From: an uncultured Latescibacterota bacterium
Lineage (GTDB): Bacteria > Latescibacterota > UBA2968
Length of the DNA stretch: 64,000 bases
Reading direction: 5' to 3'
Assembly (NCBI GenBank): GCA_958295785.1
Contig: OY282377.1
Span: forward strand, 2,618,394 to 2,682,393
The notes below the pieces were generated by a model that searched no databases, was not told the DNA's origin, and saw only the letters and a program-made list of their open reading frames with translations. The translations under genes and the position numbers were made by a program. This document shows positions 8,316-16,467 of the stretch, piece after piece (the first letter of the stretch is position 1; the number at the start of each line of letters is the position of its first letter).

Positions 8316-8796
8316 ATTTGTCGTCTGTAGTCTGATATTTGTGCTGATGTCTTGCAGCCAGCACTACGAAGAGGGAGCGCATCCCCCGCCAAAACTCCCG
8401 CCTGTTTCCGAGTCTCCTCTGTCAAAGCCGCCATCCGAGTCTGCCGCGACACCGGTGGTTTCGGGGACGATTCGATTGGCCGAGGGTTTTGACGCACGGA
8501 TTGAACGCGATGCCGCGCTGTTTATCATTGCGCGTCCGGCCCCGGTTGGCGGCCCTCCCTTAGCCGTGAAGCGACTCGACATTCCCGCATTTCCGCATGC
8601 CTACACCCTGACGCAAAGCGATGCGATGATCGAGGTCAGTTGGGATGAGATAGACGCGCTGTACGTTTCTGCAAAAGTTGATGCAGACGGCCGCGTGGGC
8701 GGCGCGAAAACAGGCGATCTCGAGGGGGTTCACGCGCACAACCCGGTCGCGCCCGGCGCTGTGGATGTGGATATTCTGATCGATAGGGTGCATTAG
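8308..8796 (+). CDS. Lipoprotein with a CcmI/CycH C-terminal-like domain
   Basis: 162 aa. The N-terminus has a lipobox (VLMSC, Cys around residue 16), then a Pro/Ser-rich linker, then a beta-rich domain (about residues 50-160): SGTIRLAEGFDARI, AALFIIARPA, GPPLAVKRLDIPAFPHAYTL, VSAKVDADGRVGGAKTGDLEG. This arrangement resembles the C-terminal domain of the cytochrome c maturation protein CcmI/CycH (LFVFARA..GPPMPLAV..., SKSGNA..PGDL), but no other ccm gene is nearby. Its partner is unknown. The start overlaps the map stop by eight bases. Confidence 0.65.
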   Translation: MRRFVVCSLIFVLMSCSQHYEEGAHPPPKLPPVSESPLSKPPSESAATPVVSGTIRLAEGFDARIERDAALFIIARPAPVGGPPLAVKRLDIPAFPHAYTLTQSDAMIEVSWDEIDALYVSAKVDADGRVGGAKTGDLEGVHAHNPVAPGAVDVDILIDRVH

Positions 8797-9024
8797 TTGA
8801 TCGGCTTGCGACACACGGAGCCATTCAAAAAGCTCAAGCCGCTGACCTTTGGCGCGATTTCGCGTTGTTCACAGCGAACCATTTGACGCTTTGAAACGTA
8901 TAAAAAGCCGCGAGAAGCATCCGCAGATGAACATTGATGAACGCGGATAGCTGATTGCCTTTCGCAATCGTGCTCCTTCGTGTCGTGAACTGCTATCGCA
9001 GTTGTACCCCGCCCGTGGATCACA
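8797..9024. other. Intergenic DNA with fragments of dispersed repeats
   Basis: No coding sequence is supported. The stretch contains CGCAGATGAACATTGATGAACGCGGATA, here cited as 8925-8950, similar to the CAGATGAACGCAGATA strings near 41.2 and 42.8 kb. It also contains GAACTGCTATCGCAGTTGTA at 8986-9005, a unit seen also around 5.2, 9.3, 14.5, 28.7, 31.5 and 56.2 kb. It runs directly into a MITE-like element. Confidence 0.6.
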
Positions 9025-9522
9025 TCTTATACCAAATTGATTTTCTGTTGTCCTGATGTGATGCGATATGCGACCCGCAAATGATTCCCTTGACCTTACG
9101 CAGTCATTCAGAGAAGCCATGGCAAAAATGCCATCCCAAAAGACCCTCCGATAAAGCCATCACGCACAGCGCGCAAGGCCGTCTCGCAACCCACAGCCAT
9201 CTTGCAACCCACCTTGCAGGCCAGCGCATGTCGTCCTATTACAAAAGTGCTTTGCGCTGTGCCAGCCTCTCGGCGCATGAGAGCGGCATTTTTGAACTGC
9301 TGGGGCAGTTGTACCCCGCTCGCCTACTTTTTTTTCCTGTAGAAAAAAAGTCGGTCGCCGCACGCCGTAGGCACAGGCGTAGCCAACGCATCGAAGGCAA
9401 CCCATGAGGAGTTAGGACCAAACGCTTGAGGCAAGCACCCCAGGATCCGTACAGAACGTCTGTTCCTCATTCCTCCCTGATGGGAGGCAGGATACGGACA
9501 AATAAAAATCAATTTAGTATTA
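9025..9522 (+). repeat. MITE-like dispersed element, copy 1
   Basis: About 500 bp. It begins TCTTATACCAAATTGATTTT and ends with the imperfect inverse (AATAAAAATCAATTTAGTA), so it has terminal inverted repeats. The interior is shared almost base for base with copies at 28.4, 31.3 (inverted) and 54.7 kb, including a poly-T/poly-A hairpin near 9327-9352 and GCCGTAGGCACAGGCGTAGC near 9364. A 108-codon frame is open inside, but it is not kept in every copy. The right end lies 25 bases before the start of the lipoprotein gene at 9547. Confidence 0.8.
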
Positions 9523-9546
9523 CGTCTCTACCATCGAGTTGACAAT

Positions 9547-10758
9547 ATGATGAAAAAACAATTGCTATTGATTTTCGCGCTCGCCGCGTTGCTCGGCGGT
9601 TGTAATACCGAGAAGAGCAATCCATTGGGCGGGGGCTTGATTGGGCGCGATCCGGGCGATGCGGTCGCGTTGTCCGGTATTCCCCTGCGGGCGGCGCAGT
9701 CTCGGTCCTTTTATTTGCGAAATTTCCCCGTCCGGATGGGGGAGCAAGAGGAATTGCTGGTCGGGCAGATGAATGGGTTTTTGTTGCGAAGTCTGTTGCG
9801 TTTCACCGTGCCCATCGGTCAGTTGGCCGCCGATGCGGGCGGCGTGTCGTCGGACTTGACGGTCGATTCCCTGCGCGTCAGCCTGGGCATTCGGGCCTCG
9901 CGGTTGGTCGAAAATGCGTCTCTTGCCGCGCTGACCCCCGATTCGCCGTGGGGAGAACTTCAGACCTTTGTCGATACGCTCGCGCTGACCGCGACAGAGG
10001 TGCCGGCAACGCCCATCGCCGGCGCGAGAACGCGGGTGCTCGAAGACCGCGTGCAGATCGCGTTGCCGGCGTCGCTCTTGGAGGATGCGCGACAGGCAGA
10101 AGCCGAGGCGCCGACTGTGGAAATCCTGTTGCAGCCCGATGGCACTGCGGATTTTCTGCTCGATCTCTTTGCACGCGAAGCCACGGCTGCCGGTTCAGGC
10201 GTGGCGATTCCCGAATTGGAACTCGTGTATCGGGTGGGCGAGTTGCCCGACCGCGCAACTGTTCGCGCCGGTGCAGACACCTATTGGAGCGCGCGGGTCA
10301 ATGGCGGCCCGCCAGACAATTTGTTGATTCTCTCCCAGGGCTTGTTTTACGGCAGCATCTTGAATTTTGACCTGCCCGCGGATATTCCCCCGGGCGCGAC
10401 GATCAATTCGGCCAAATTGCGATTTGATATCGATCTGGATCGCTCCTATTTTTCGTCTTTTCCCTTTGGCATCTATCGCCTGACGGTTTTAGAAGGGGCG
10501 CGAGACACCGCGTTCACAGGGTATAATACGGGCAGTACGCCGCTGTCCGCCGAACCGACAACCGCGATTTATACCTTCGACGAATTATTGATTCAGGCGT
10601 GGATATCGGGCGTGCGGGAGAATCACGGGTTGGCATTGTCACCGCTCAATTTTCCGTCGCCCTCGGGATCGCCCTTAAAATCGCCCCCGCTCATCAGGTG
10701 GCTCGTTTTGAAAGACGCGCGTTTGGACCTCATCTACTCCCCTCCTCCGGAATTGTAA
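9547..10758 (+). CDS. Hypothetical lipoprotein
   Basis: 403 aa. Signal peptide with lipobox (ALAALLGGC, Cys near residue 19), so probably membrane-anchored. The body is rich in beta-type sequence and lacks motifs I recognise. FYLRNFPVR and SLLRFTVPIG, and later ILNFDLPADIPPGATINSAK and LRFDIDLD, suggest repeated beta-sandwich modules of the kind seen in surface proteins. It is followed after one base by a barrel-type outer membrane protein, so the two may work as a pair at the outer membrane (inference). Confidence 0.7.
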   Translation: MMKKQLLLIFALAALLGGCNTEKSNPLGGGLIGRDPGDAVALSGIPLRAAQSRSFYLRNFPVRMGEQEELLVGQMNGFLLRSLLRFTVPIGQLAADAGGVSSDLTVDSLRVSLGIRASRLVENASLAALTPDSPWGELQTFVDTLALTATEVPATPIAGARTRVLEDRVQIALPASLLEDARQAEAEAPTVEILLQPDGTADFLLDLFAREATAAGSGVAIPELELVYRVGELPDRATVRAGADTYWSARVNGGPPDNLLILSQGLFYGSILNFDLPADIPPGATINSAKLRFDIDLDRSYFSSFPFGIYRLTVLEGARDTAFTGYNTGSTPLSAEPTTAIYTFDELLIQAWISGVRENHGLALSPLNFPSPSGSPLKSPPLIRWLVLKDARLDLIYSPPPEL

Positions 10759-10759
10759 T

Positions 10760-11923
10760 ATGATGCGAATACTGCTCGCTTTGGGTCTTGCTTTCGCGCT
10801 TGTGTTGCCGGCGCGGGCCAATACGGTTTTTTCTTTTTCCGGCGCTGGCGATCCGGTCAGGCGCGTGGATGCGCGGTCTCGAAGTATGGGGGGCGCGGGT
10901 CGCTCGCTCGCGGATGGCCTCAATTTTTCATCCCATAACCCCGCGCTGTTGGGGGCGTTTCGCAGGGCCGCGGCGAGTGTGCAATTTGGGGTGCAACACC
11001 GATTTTTGAGCGGCGAACGCGCTGTCAATGACGGAGATGTGGGGGCGTTTCAGGTCGTGTTGCCGATGGGGCGCGGTCCGGTTTTGGGCATTGGCCTCGA
11101 GCCCCTTACAGATATGGATTTCGGCGCAGTTGCAGATCGCGGCGCGGGTGATTTGGCGTATCGATTGGAAGTGAAAGCGACCGGGGGCATCCAGGCGATT
11201 TCCGTGGGGCTTGGGCATCGGCTCGGGCGCAAATTCTTTGTGGGCGCGCGCGTCAATTGGGTGGCAATGGGGACTTTGAACGAGCGGTGGGTGAAGATTT
11301 TTGACCGCGAGGATATCTTTTCTTCCAGCGATGAAATCACGCGCACGCACCGCGGATGGGTGCCGTCATTTGGCATTATTTTCACGCCCACTCCGCGCTT
11401 GAGCCTGGGGGGGAATGTCGATATCGGGGGCAATATCAGGCAGCGACAGGTGCAGAGAAATCACTTTGTGTATCAAAACCACGCCCGCGAGGTCACGACC
11501 GAGAGCGATGTGGAATTGCCCCGGGAATTTGGCGCGGGCATAACCTATTTATCGGGCTATCGGTGGCTGGCGTCGGTCGATGTTTCACGGGCGCAATGGA
11601 GCGCGACAGGGAATGGGCGGTTCGATACGTGGGATATAAGCGCGGGGATGTTGTGGCGCACGGGAAGCCCCGACCTGTTGGTGCGGAGCCGGCGTTTTGA
11701 ACTTTGCGCGGGCGTGCATTACCGATCCCTGTATTTTCCGACCACATCCGGCAAGCAGATCGGCGAATGGGGGGCCAGCTTTGGCTTTGCATTGCCATTT
11801 GTGAACAACAGCGGGCGTTTTCGCTATGTGGTCGAGGTGGGAAGGCGCGGCGACCGCTCCACGCACGGCGCGTCAGAGCGGTTTATTCAGCAAGTTTTTT
11901 CCGTGGTCGGTTTTGTAAAATAA
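10760..11923 (+). CDS. Predicted outer-membrane beta-barrel protein (PorV/FadL-like)
   Basis: 387 aa with a signal peptide (LLALGLAFALVLPARA). The mature N-terminus RSRSMGGAGRSLADGLNFSSHNPALL matches the conserved start of PorV/OmpP1/FadL-like barrels, where a Gly/Ala-rich plug segment is followed by NPA. The remainder alternates hydrophobic and polar residues as expected for strands (FFVGARVNW, RLSLGGNVDIGG, FRYVVEVGRRG). It probably forms a monomeric barrel for transport or as a scaffold. It starts one base after the preceding lipoprotein stop, and the gene convergent to it ends 15 bases downstream. Confidence 0.75.
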   Translation: MMRILLALGLAFALVLPARANTVFSFSGAGDPVRRVDARSRSMGGAGRSLADGLNFSSHNPALLGAFRRAAASVQFGVQHRFLSGERAVNDGDVGAFQVVLPMGRGPVLGIGLEPLTDMDFGAVADRGAGDLAYRLEVKATGGIQAISVGLGHRLGRKFFVGARVNWVAMGTLNERWVKIFDREDIFSSSDEITRTHRGWVPSFGIIFTPTPRLSLGGNVDIGGNIRQRQVQRNHFVYQNHAREVTTESDVELPREFGAGITYLSGYRWLASVDVSRAQWSATGNGRFDTWDISAGMLWRTGSPDLLVRSRRFELCAGVHYRSLYFPTTSGKQIGEWGASFGFALPFVNNSGRFRYVVEVGRRGDRSTHGASERFIQQVFSVVGFVK

Positions 11924-11938
11924 TTTTGGCGGGACAGT

Positions 11939-13099
11939 TCAAACGGCCTGTGTTCGGTGCGTGCGCGCTCGGAGGCGGCCGTTTTTTATTTTTTTAACGA
12001 CGAAGTTGACCAACGGGTGCAAAAGGGACAGGCCAACCCCTGTGCAGGCAAAGTAAAGGGGGGCCGTTGCGGGAGAGACAACTTCAAAGCAGACGATGGC
12101 GAAAAGGCCCTGTGGCAAGAGTGGCAGCCAGGCTTGCACGGGTTGCGCCGTGAAGCGGCGAGACAGCAGGCCACCTGCAATTTTGCCCAAAACCACGGCC
12201 GCGACCAGCGCGAAAAAGTGGGGGGGAATAGAGGGGATGTGCCAATCAAAGCCGCTGACATAGTGCGCCAGGGCAAAGCCGATGAGGGCTTCGGCTTTGG
12301 GCGGTCTCGCGCGGGGCCTCGGCCCGCGTTTGGTGCGGCAAGACAACGCGAGGCCCGCGCCCCAGGCCAAAATAAGGGGCTGTACATCCAAGTGCCACGA
12401 GGCCAGGGCGATCAGGAATGAGAGCGCGAACCAACTCGTAAATTGCCCGGTGGGCGTGCGGATGCGCCGCAACCAGTGGTGGGAAAGTTCAATGCCAACG
12501 AGCCCGATCAAAACGCCCAGTGCAATTTTTGCCGCGAGATCCAGCGAGATGCGATTGCCCCCTATCGCATCCCCCATGTCTATGAGCAAATACAAAAACA
12601 GCCCCATTGTCGCAACGAGCAACGACAGGGGCCATGTGTCTCGCAGGGTGTGTTCTGCGCGCTCCAAAAATACCGGGGCCGAAATGCCCGACAAGATGGC
12701 GAGTTGCAAGGTGTGAAGCAACGGAACGCGGAAGAAAACGAGCGCGAAAACAGTGATCAGGACGGGCGAGATATAAAGGCAAAGACTTCCCGCGAGCAAG
12801 CGCGAATTGGCGAGAAAGGGACGGGAGAGCGATGTGCCAAAATAAAAGCCGACCCAGGCCATGGCGATATCGGCAAAGGGCTGCAAACCCGCGTGGCTTT
12901 CAGGCGTGATAAGGGGCGAGAAACCCATTGCGAAACCCGCGGCGATCATGCCTATCACACCGGGTAATTTGACGTGATTGCCCAGGCGTGCGCCCACCAC
13001 AGAGGCCGTTATCAAAAAGCCGACAAGAGCCATCAGTGGGGGCGAAGGCAGGTGCCAGATCGCGATGCCGATACCGAGTGTTATGCACAGCAGGCGCAT
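11939..13099 (-). CDS. Cation:proton antiporter-like membrane protein (second of tandem pair)
   Basis: 386 aa, very hydrophobic with roughly 11-12 membrane segments. It resembles the Na+/H+ exchanger (CPA/Kef) fold: LGNHVKLPGVIGMIAAGFAMG near the N-terminus and VVLGKIAGGLLSRRF near the C-terminus. The open frame extends 75 codons upstream, overlapping the preceding gene in another phase. The ATG at 13099, with GAGG upstream, lies ten bases after that gene's stop and gives a clean membrane N-terminus. Ion specificity cannot be read from the sequence. Confidence 0.78.
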   Translation of the reverse strand: MRLLCITLGIGIAIWHLPSPPLMALVGFLITASVVGARLGNHVKLPGVIGMIAAGFAMGFSPLITPESHAGLQPFADIAMAWVGFYFGTSLSRPFLANSRLLAGSLCLYISPVLITVFALVFFRVPLLHTLQLAILSGISAPVFLERAEHTLRDTWPLSLLVATMGLFLYLLIDMGDAIGGNRISLDLAAKIALGVLIGLVGIELSHHWLRRIRTPTGQFTSWFALSFLIALASWHLDVQPLILAWGAGLALSCRTKRGPRPRARPPKAEALIGFALAHYVSGFDWHIPSIPPHFFALVAAVVLGKIAGGLLSRRFTAQPVQAWLPLLPQGLFAIVCFEVVSPATAPLYFACTGVGLSLLHPLVNFVVKKIKNGRLRARTHRTQAV

Positions 13100-13109
13100 G
13101 GGAATCGCC

Positions 13110-14315
13110 TCAGAAGTGAGATTGCCTTGCAGGTGGAATGAGGACGATTTGACCAAAAAAAACAGCGAGCACGAGGCCCGCGACGAGCGTATTGTGCTGA
13201 AAATCGAGGAGATAGAGCGCTTGCGCGACCACTGCGACCGCCAGCGTGCCTTGGGGGTGACAACTCGCGGCGAACAACTCGCGCCAAGTTTGCGGGATTT
13301 GCCAGACAGCTTGGGAGATCGCACAACCGATTATGCGGCCCATTACACGCACGAGTACCATGGTGAATGCCAAGAAAAAAAGGGGGATGAAAAAAAAAGA
13401 GGGACCGGCGACAAATTCCCCGATTATTGTGCCGAACAAAACAAAAAAGATCGGCTCGAGCGCGTCAGTTGTGCGCGTGGTAATTTCCACGATCTCGCGT
13501 TTGGCTACGGTTGTGTGAATCAGCCAGATACCCGCGAAAAATCCCACAATAAGAGGTGGGATACCCGATGTCTGGCACAAGCCAAAAAGGGTGATCACAA
13601 TGCCCATGACAAGACTCAAAGCGCGCCCGCTCGTGCGGTGGCTGCGAAACGAAAAATCGAGCGCGATGCCGCCTAGCCCCCCCAAAACGATTGTGAACAG
13701 CATCACGCCAAGCACGCCTATAAATGGCAGGCTTCCAAAATAAAAAACGGGTTTCTCTGTGAGCACGGGAAACGCGATGCACAACACCGCCATTGCGGCG
13801 ATATTGCTCAGGGAGAGGTTTTGACCTGGAATCCGATTTGCGAGGGGGCGATTGGGCCAGAAAAAAAAAGGCGCGGGAAAGCGTGCGGTCAGTACAAAGC
13901 TGGTGAGCAGGGCAATGGCGAGGGGCAGGTTTTGAAGCAAGCCGAGGTCTTGATAGAGCACCGAATCACTGGCGAGGAATGCAAGAGCGGCAAATCCGCC
14001 CGTGGCGAGCACAATGGTTGCCTGCGCGTAAAACGCCGAGATGCCGCGATTTACGCGCAAGTGCTGATGGTCCGTTGACAGGCCCGCTTGAAGGCCAAAA
14101 TACAGCAACATCGCGCCGATGCAATTGGAGCGCACCAGTTCAAAAGGGGAATCGATTTCGGGGAGAGACATCCCGACCAAAACTCCCAGGAGCAGGTAAT
14201 GTGCTCTGCCCGTTCGCAGACTGTCTATCACTGGGTATGGCGGCGTCCGTCGAAAAACCTGATGGCCGACAAAAAACGCCCCAAAACCGGCGATTAAGCT
14301 GAGGATAAAAGCCAT
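13110..14315 (-). CDS. Cation:proton antiporter-like membrane protein (first of tandem pair)
   Basis: 401 aa with about 12 hydrophobic segments. Features of Kef/CPA2-type exchangers are visible: YLLLGVLVGMSLPE, GIPPLIVGFFAGIWL, and EPIFFVLFGTIIGE followed by RVMGRIIGCAISQ. It is transcribed before the gene at 11939-13099. The two may be subunits of one antiporter or a tandem duplication that has diverged. No TrkA-N or universal-stress domain is attached to either. Confidence 0.78.
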   Translation of the reverse strand: MAFILSLIAGFGAFFVGHQVFRRTPPYPVIDSLRTGRAHYLLLGVLVGMSLPEIDSPFELVRSNCIGAMLLYFGLQAGLSTDHQHLRVNRGISAFYAQATIVLATGGFAALAFLASDSVLYQDLGLLQNLPLAIALLTSFVLTARFPAPFFFWPNRPLANRIPGQNLSLSNIAAMAVLCIAFPVLTEKPVFYFGSLPFIGVLGVMLFTIVLGGLGGIALDFSFRSHRTSGRALSLVMGIVITLFGLCQTSGIPPLIVGFFAGIWLIHTTVAKREIVEITTRTTDALEPIFFVLFGTIIGEFVAGPSFFFIPLFFLAFTMVLVRVMGRIIGCAISQAVWQIPQTWRELFAASCHPQGTLAVAVVAQALYLLDFQHNTLVAGLVLAVFFGQIVLIPPARQSHF

Positions 14316-14415
14316 GAAAATACCCGCAGGTCAAAGGGAAATGGCGTTGTCTTTACCGCGGCGGATTATACTTTTTTCAGCGATTAGAGTCAAGGGCGAA
14401 GTGGTTGGCTCGCGC

Positions 14416-14444
14416 TTGACTACCTTTGAGATATGGCTTATATT
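14416..14444 (+). promoter_or_regulatory. Predicted sigma70-type promoter upstream of the rsbW-hpf-hprK cluster
   Basis: TTGACT at 14416-14421 and TATATT at 14439-14444 are separated by 17 bases, a near-consensus housekeeping promoter. It points towards the RsbW-like gene at 14654, leaving a leader of about 200 bases. That leader contains the repeated string GAATTGCTACGCAGTTGTAC at 14515-14534. Confidence 0.55.
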
Positions 14445-14653
14445 CGCCTTTGTCAAATGACTTCAGAAGCTATTTTAAGACGAAAATATGACCCTACCGC
14501 ATACGCGCTTTGATGAATTGCTACGCAGTTGTACCCCGTTCCGCAGATTCGTTTATTGCAGGCCGTGTCTGTCTATTTTGTCGTGTACTGTGAAATTACC
14601 CATTCTTTTTGGGTTAGAGGCTGTCTTAACTCGCGCCTCAACTGGGAGATCAC

Positions 14654-15100
14654 ATGCCCGATTCGGCACATCGGGTACTGATGCACAGTGCCCCGAGTTT
14701 GTACGAGCATCTCAACGCATTTGCCCATGTTGTCGAATCGGCTGTTGCGGTCGCGGGCATTTCGGAAGATGATCAAATTGATCTGATGGTCGCGGTGATG
14801 GAAGCACTCAACAATGCGATTGACCACGGCAATGGCGAAGATGCCTCTAAGCAAGTACATCTCAAAATCGATATCCAGCCCGCTTCCGTCACGGTTTGGG
14901 TTCGGGATGAGGGGCAAGGGTTTGATCCAAACGCAACGTCTGATCCCCTCGCGCCGGAAAATTTGATGCGTAACTCTGGGCGCGGGCTTTGGATGATGCG
15001 CGCGTTTATGGACGAAGTGGATTTGATACCCTCTCCAACGGGCACATTGGTTAAAATGATCAAGTATTTTTCCTCTCAATCATCCCCATCCCACTGTTGA
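14654..15100 (+). CDS. RsbW/SpoIIAB-like ATP-binding anti-sigma or serine-kinase protein
   Basis: 148 aa, HATPase_c_2-type GHKL ATPase. The N-box (MEALNNAIDHGN), G1 box (DEGQGFDP) and G2 box (GRGLWMMR) are all present in order. Family members act as anti-sigma factors or switch kinases that phosphorylate an STAS-domain partner on Ser. No anti-sigma antagonist or sigma factor is next to it. It precedes hpf by ten bases and is probably co-transcribed with hpf and hprK. Confidence 0.85.
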   Translation: MPDSAHRVLMHSAPSLYEHLNAFAHVVESAVAVAGISEDDQIDLMVAVMEALNNAIDHGNGEDASKQVHLKIDIQPASVTVWVRDEGQGFDPNATSDPLAPENLMRNSGRGLWMMRAFMDEVDLIPSPTGTLVKMIKYFSSQSSPSHC

Positions 15101-15110
15101 GGAGAATGCC

Positions 15111-15428
15111 ATGCAAATTGTCATCTCTGGACATCACCATCACGTTTCGGATGCGACTCACACCCATATCCGAGCAGCGGTGTCGCGGTTCGAGCGATTT
15201 TACAATCCGGTGCTGGATTGCCATGTCACCGTGACAAAAGAAGAGCGTGCATTTCGCGTTGATATTGTTGTCAATGTACACAAACAGACCCTCAAAGCGT
15301 CAGACGAGGGCATCAAACTCTATCCCGCGATTGACGGGGCCGCCAAGAAGATGGTGCGTCAGTTGAAGAAATTGCACGACCGCCGCCGGAAACCGCGCCC
15401 TCCTGTTTTTTCTAAAGCCCTAGATTGA
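15111..15428 (+). CDS. hpf: Ribosome hibernation-promoting factor, short form
   Basis: 105 aa, HPF/RaiA family. It binds the 30S decoding region and inactivates ribosomes in stationary phase. The N-terminal pattern QIVISGHHHHVSDATHTHI and the basic C-terminal part (AAKKMVRQLKKLHDRRRK) fit the short form; the long-form C-terminal dimerisation domain is absent. It sits between the RsbW-like gene and hprK, with short gaps of ten bases on both sides. An hpf-hprK neighbourhood is common in bacteria that carry the nitrogen-PTS region. Confidence 0.9.
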   Translation: MQIVISGHHHHVSDATHTHIRAAVSRFERFYNPVLDCHVTVTKEERAFRVDIVVNVHKQTLKASDEGIKLYPAIDGAAKKMVRQLKKLHDRRRKPRPPVFSKALD

Positions 15429-15438
15429 GGCATAAGCC

Positions 15439-16407
15439 GTGCCCCAAATTTCTGTTGGCAAAATATTAGAGGATTACGGCGATCAACTCGCGCTCGCCTT
15501 TGTCGCTGGGCAGAAGGGAATGGACAACACCCTATCAACCAGCGATGTACACCGCCCCGGTCTCGCGCTTGCGGGCTTTCTCGGGCTTTTTACGTTTGAC
15601 CGCGTTCAGGTGATGGGCAACACGGAAATGCTGTATTTGTCGAGCCTTGGCGCCGAGGTGTGTCGCAAAACCCTCGAAACCATTTTTCAGTTTGAAATTC
15701 CCTGCATGGTGATCACAGACGGCAACGAAGTGTTGCCAGAGATGGTCGAATTGTCCAATGCCCGGCATATCCCCCTGCTGACCACGCCGTTTGCAACCAC
15801 CAAGTTTGCACACTTATTGTCTTATCATCTCGACGATGTTTTTGCCCCGCGCACGGCCATTCACGGTTCGCTGGTCGATGTGTATGGCATTGGGCTGTTG
15901 TTCGTCGGTGCAAGTGGGATTGGAAAAAGCGAAATCGCCGTTGATTTGGTCGAGCGCGGCCACCGCTTGGTCGCCGATGATATCGTGCTCGTGTCGCGCA
16001 AGGTGCAGGGCATGATCGTGGGCAGCAGCGGCGATACCCTGCGCGATCACATCGAGATACGCGGCTTGGGCATTTTGAATGTCCGCAACATGTTTGGCGT
16101 GCGTGCGGTTCGCATGCAAAAGCGCGTGGAGGTGGTTGTCAAGCTCATCAAATGGGACGAAACCGCAGCGTATGACCGCATTGGGCTCGATGAAGATTGG
16201 GTCACGATTCTCGACATCGAAGTGCCGCAGGTGACTGTGCCGATTTATCCGGGAAAAAATATCACGGTGATCGCCGAAACGATAGCGCTGAATTACCAAC
16301 TCAAAATTCAGGGCTACCACACGGCGCAAGAATTTAATCGCCGCTTGGTCGCGCGCATGAAAAACAAGCGGCGAGACGATATGCATGTTCGGCCGGATAT
16401 CGAGTAA
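15439..16407 (+). CDS. hprK: HPr kinase/phosphorylase
   Basis: 322 aa. It phosphorylates HPr or NPr at a Ser and reverses the reaction using Pi. The N-terminal domain (about 1-130) is followed by the catalytic P-loop GASGIGKS (about residues 157-164) and the HprK signature region around LGILNVRNMFGVRAV. The start is GTG at 15439, ten bases after the hpf stop. No HPr or PTS enzyme gene is in the window, so its target lies elsewhere. Confidence 0.95.
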   Translation: MPQISVGKILEDYGDQLALAFVAGQKGMDNTLSTSDVHRPGLALAGFLGLFTFDRVQVMGNTEMLYLSSLGAEVCRKTLETIFQFEIPCMVITDGNEVLPEMVELSNARHIPLLTTPFATTKFAHLLSYHLDDVFAPRTAIHGSLVDVYGIGLLFVGASGIGKSEIAVDLVERGHRLVADDIVLVSRKVQGMIVGSSGDTLRDHIEIRGLGILNVRNMFGVRAVRMQKRVEVVVKLIKWDETAAYDRIGLDEDWVTILDIEVPQVTVPIYPGKNITVIAETIALNYQLKIQGYHTAQEFNRRLVARMKNKRRDDMHVRPDIE

Positions 16408-16467
16408 ATGATCCCCTGCAAAGCAAGTGCTTTTTGTTTGGGTCAAACAGCAATTTTGGAGAAAAAA

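Noticed and set aside
9081-9407. Protein-coding gene inside the MITE-like element
   Set aside because: The frame is broken in the inverted copy, the opposite strand is equally open, and no ribosome-binding site is convincing. Kept only as a question under findings.
13100-13324. 75-residue N-terminal extension of the second antiporter
   Set aside because: Very basic, Ser-rich sequence that shadows the upstream antiporter gene; the membrane protein begins at ATG 13099.
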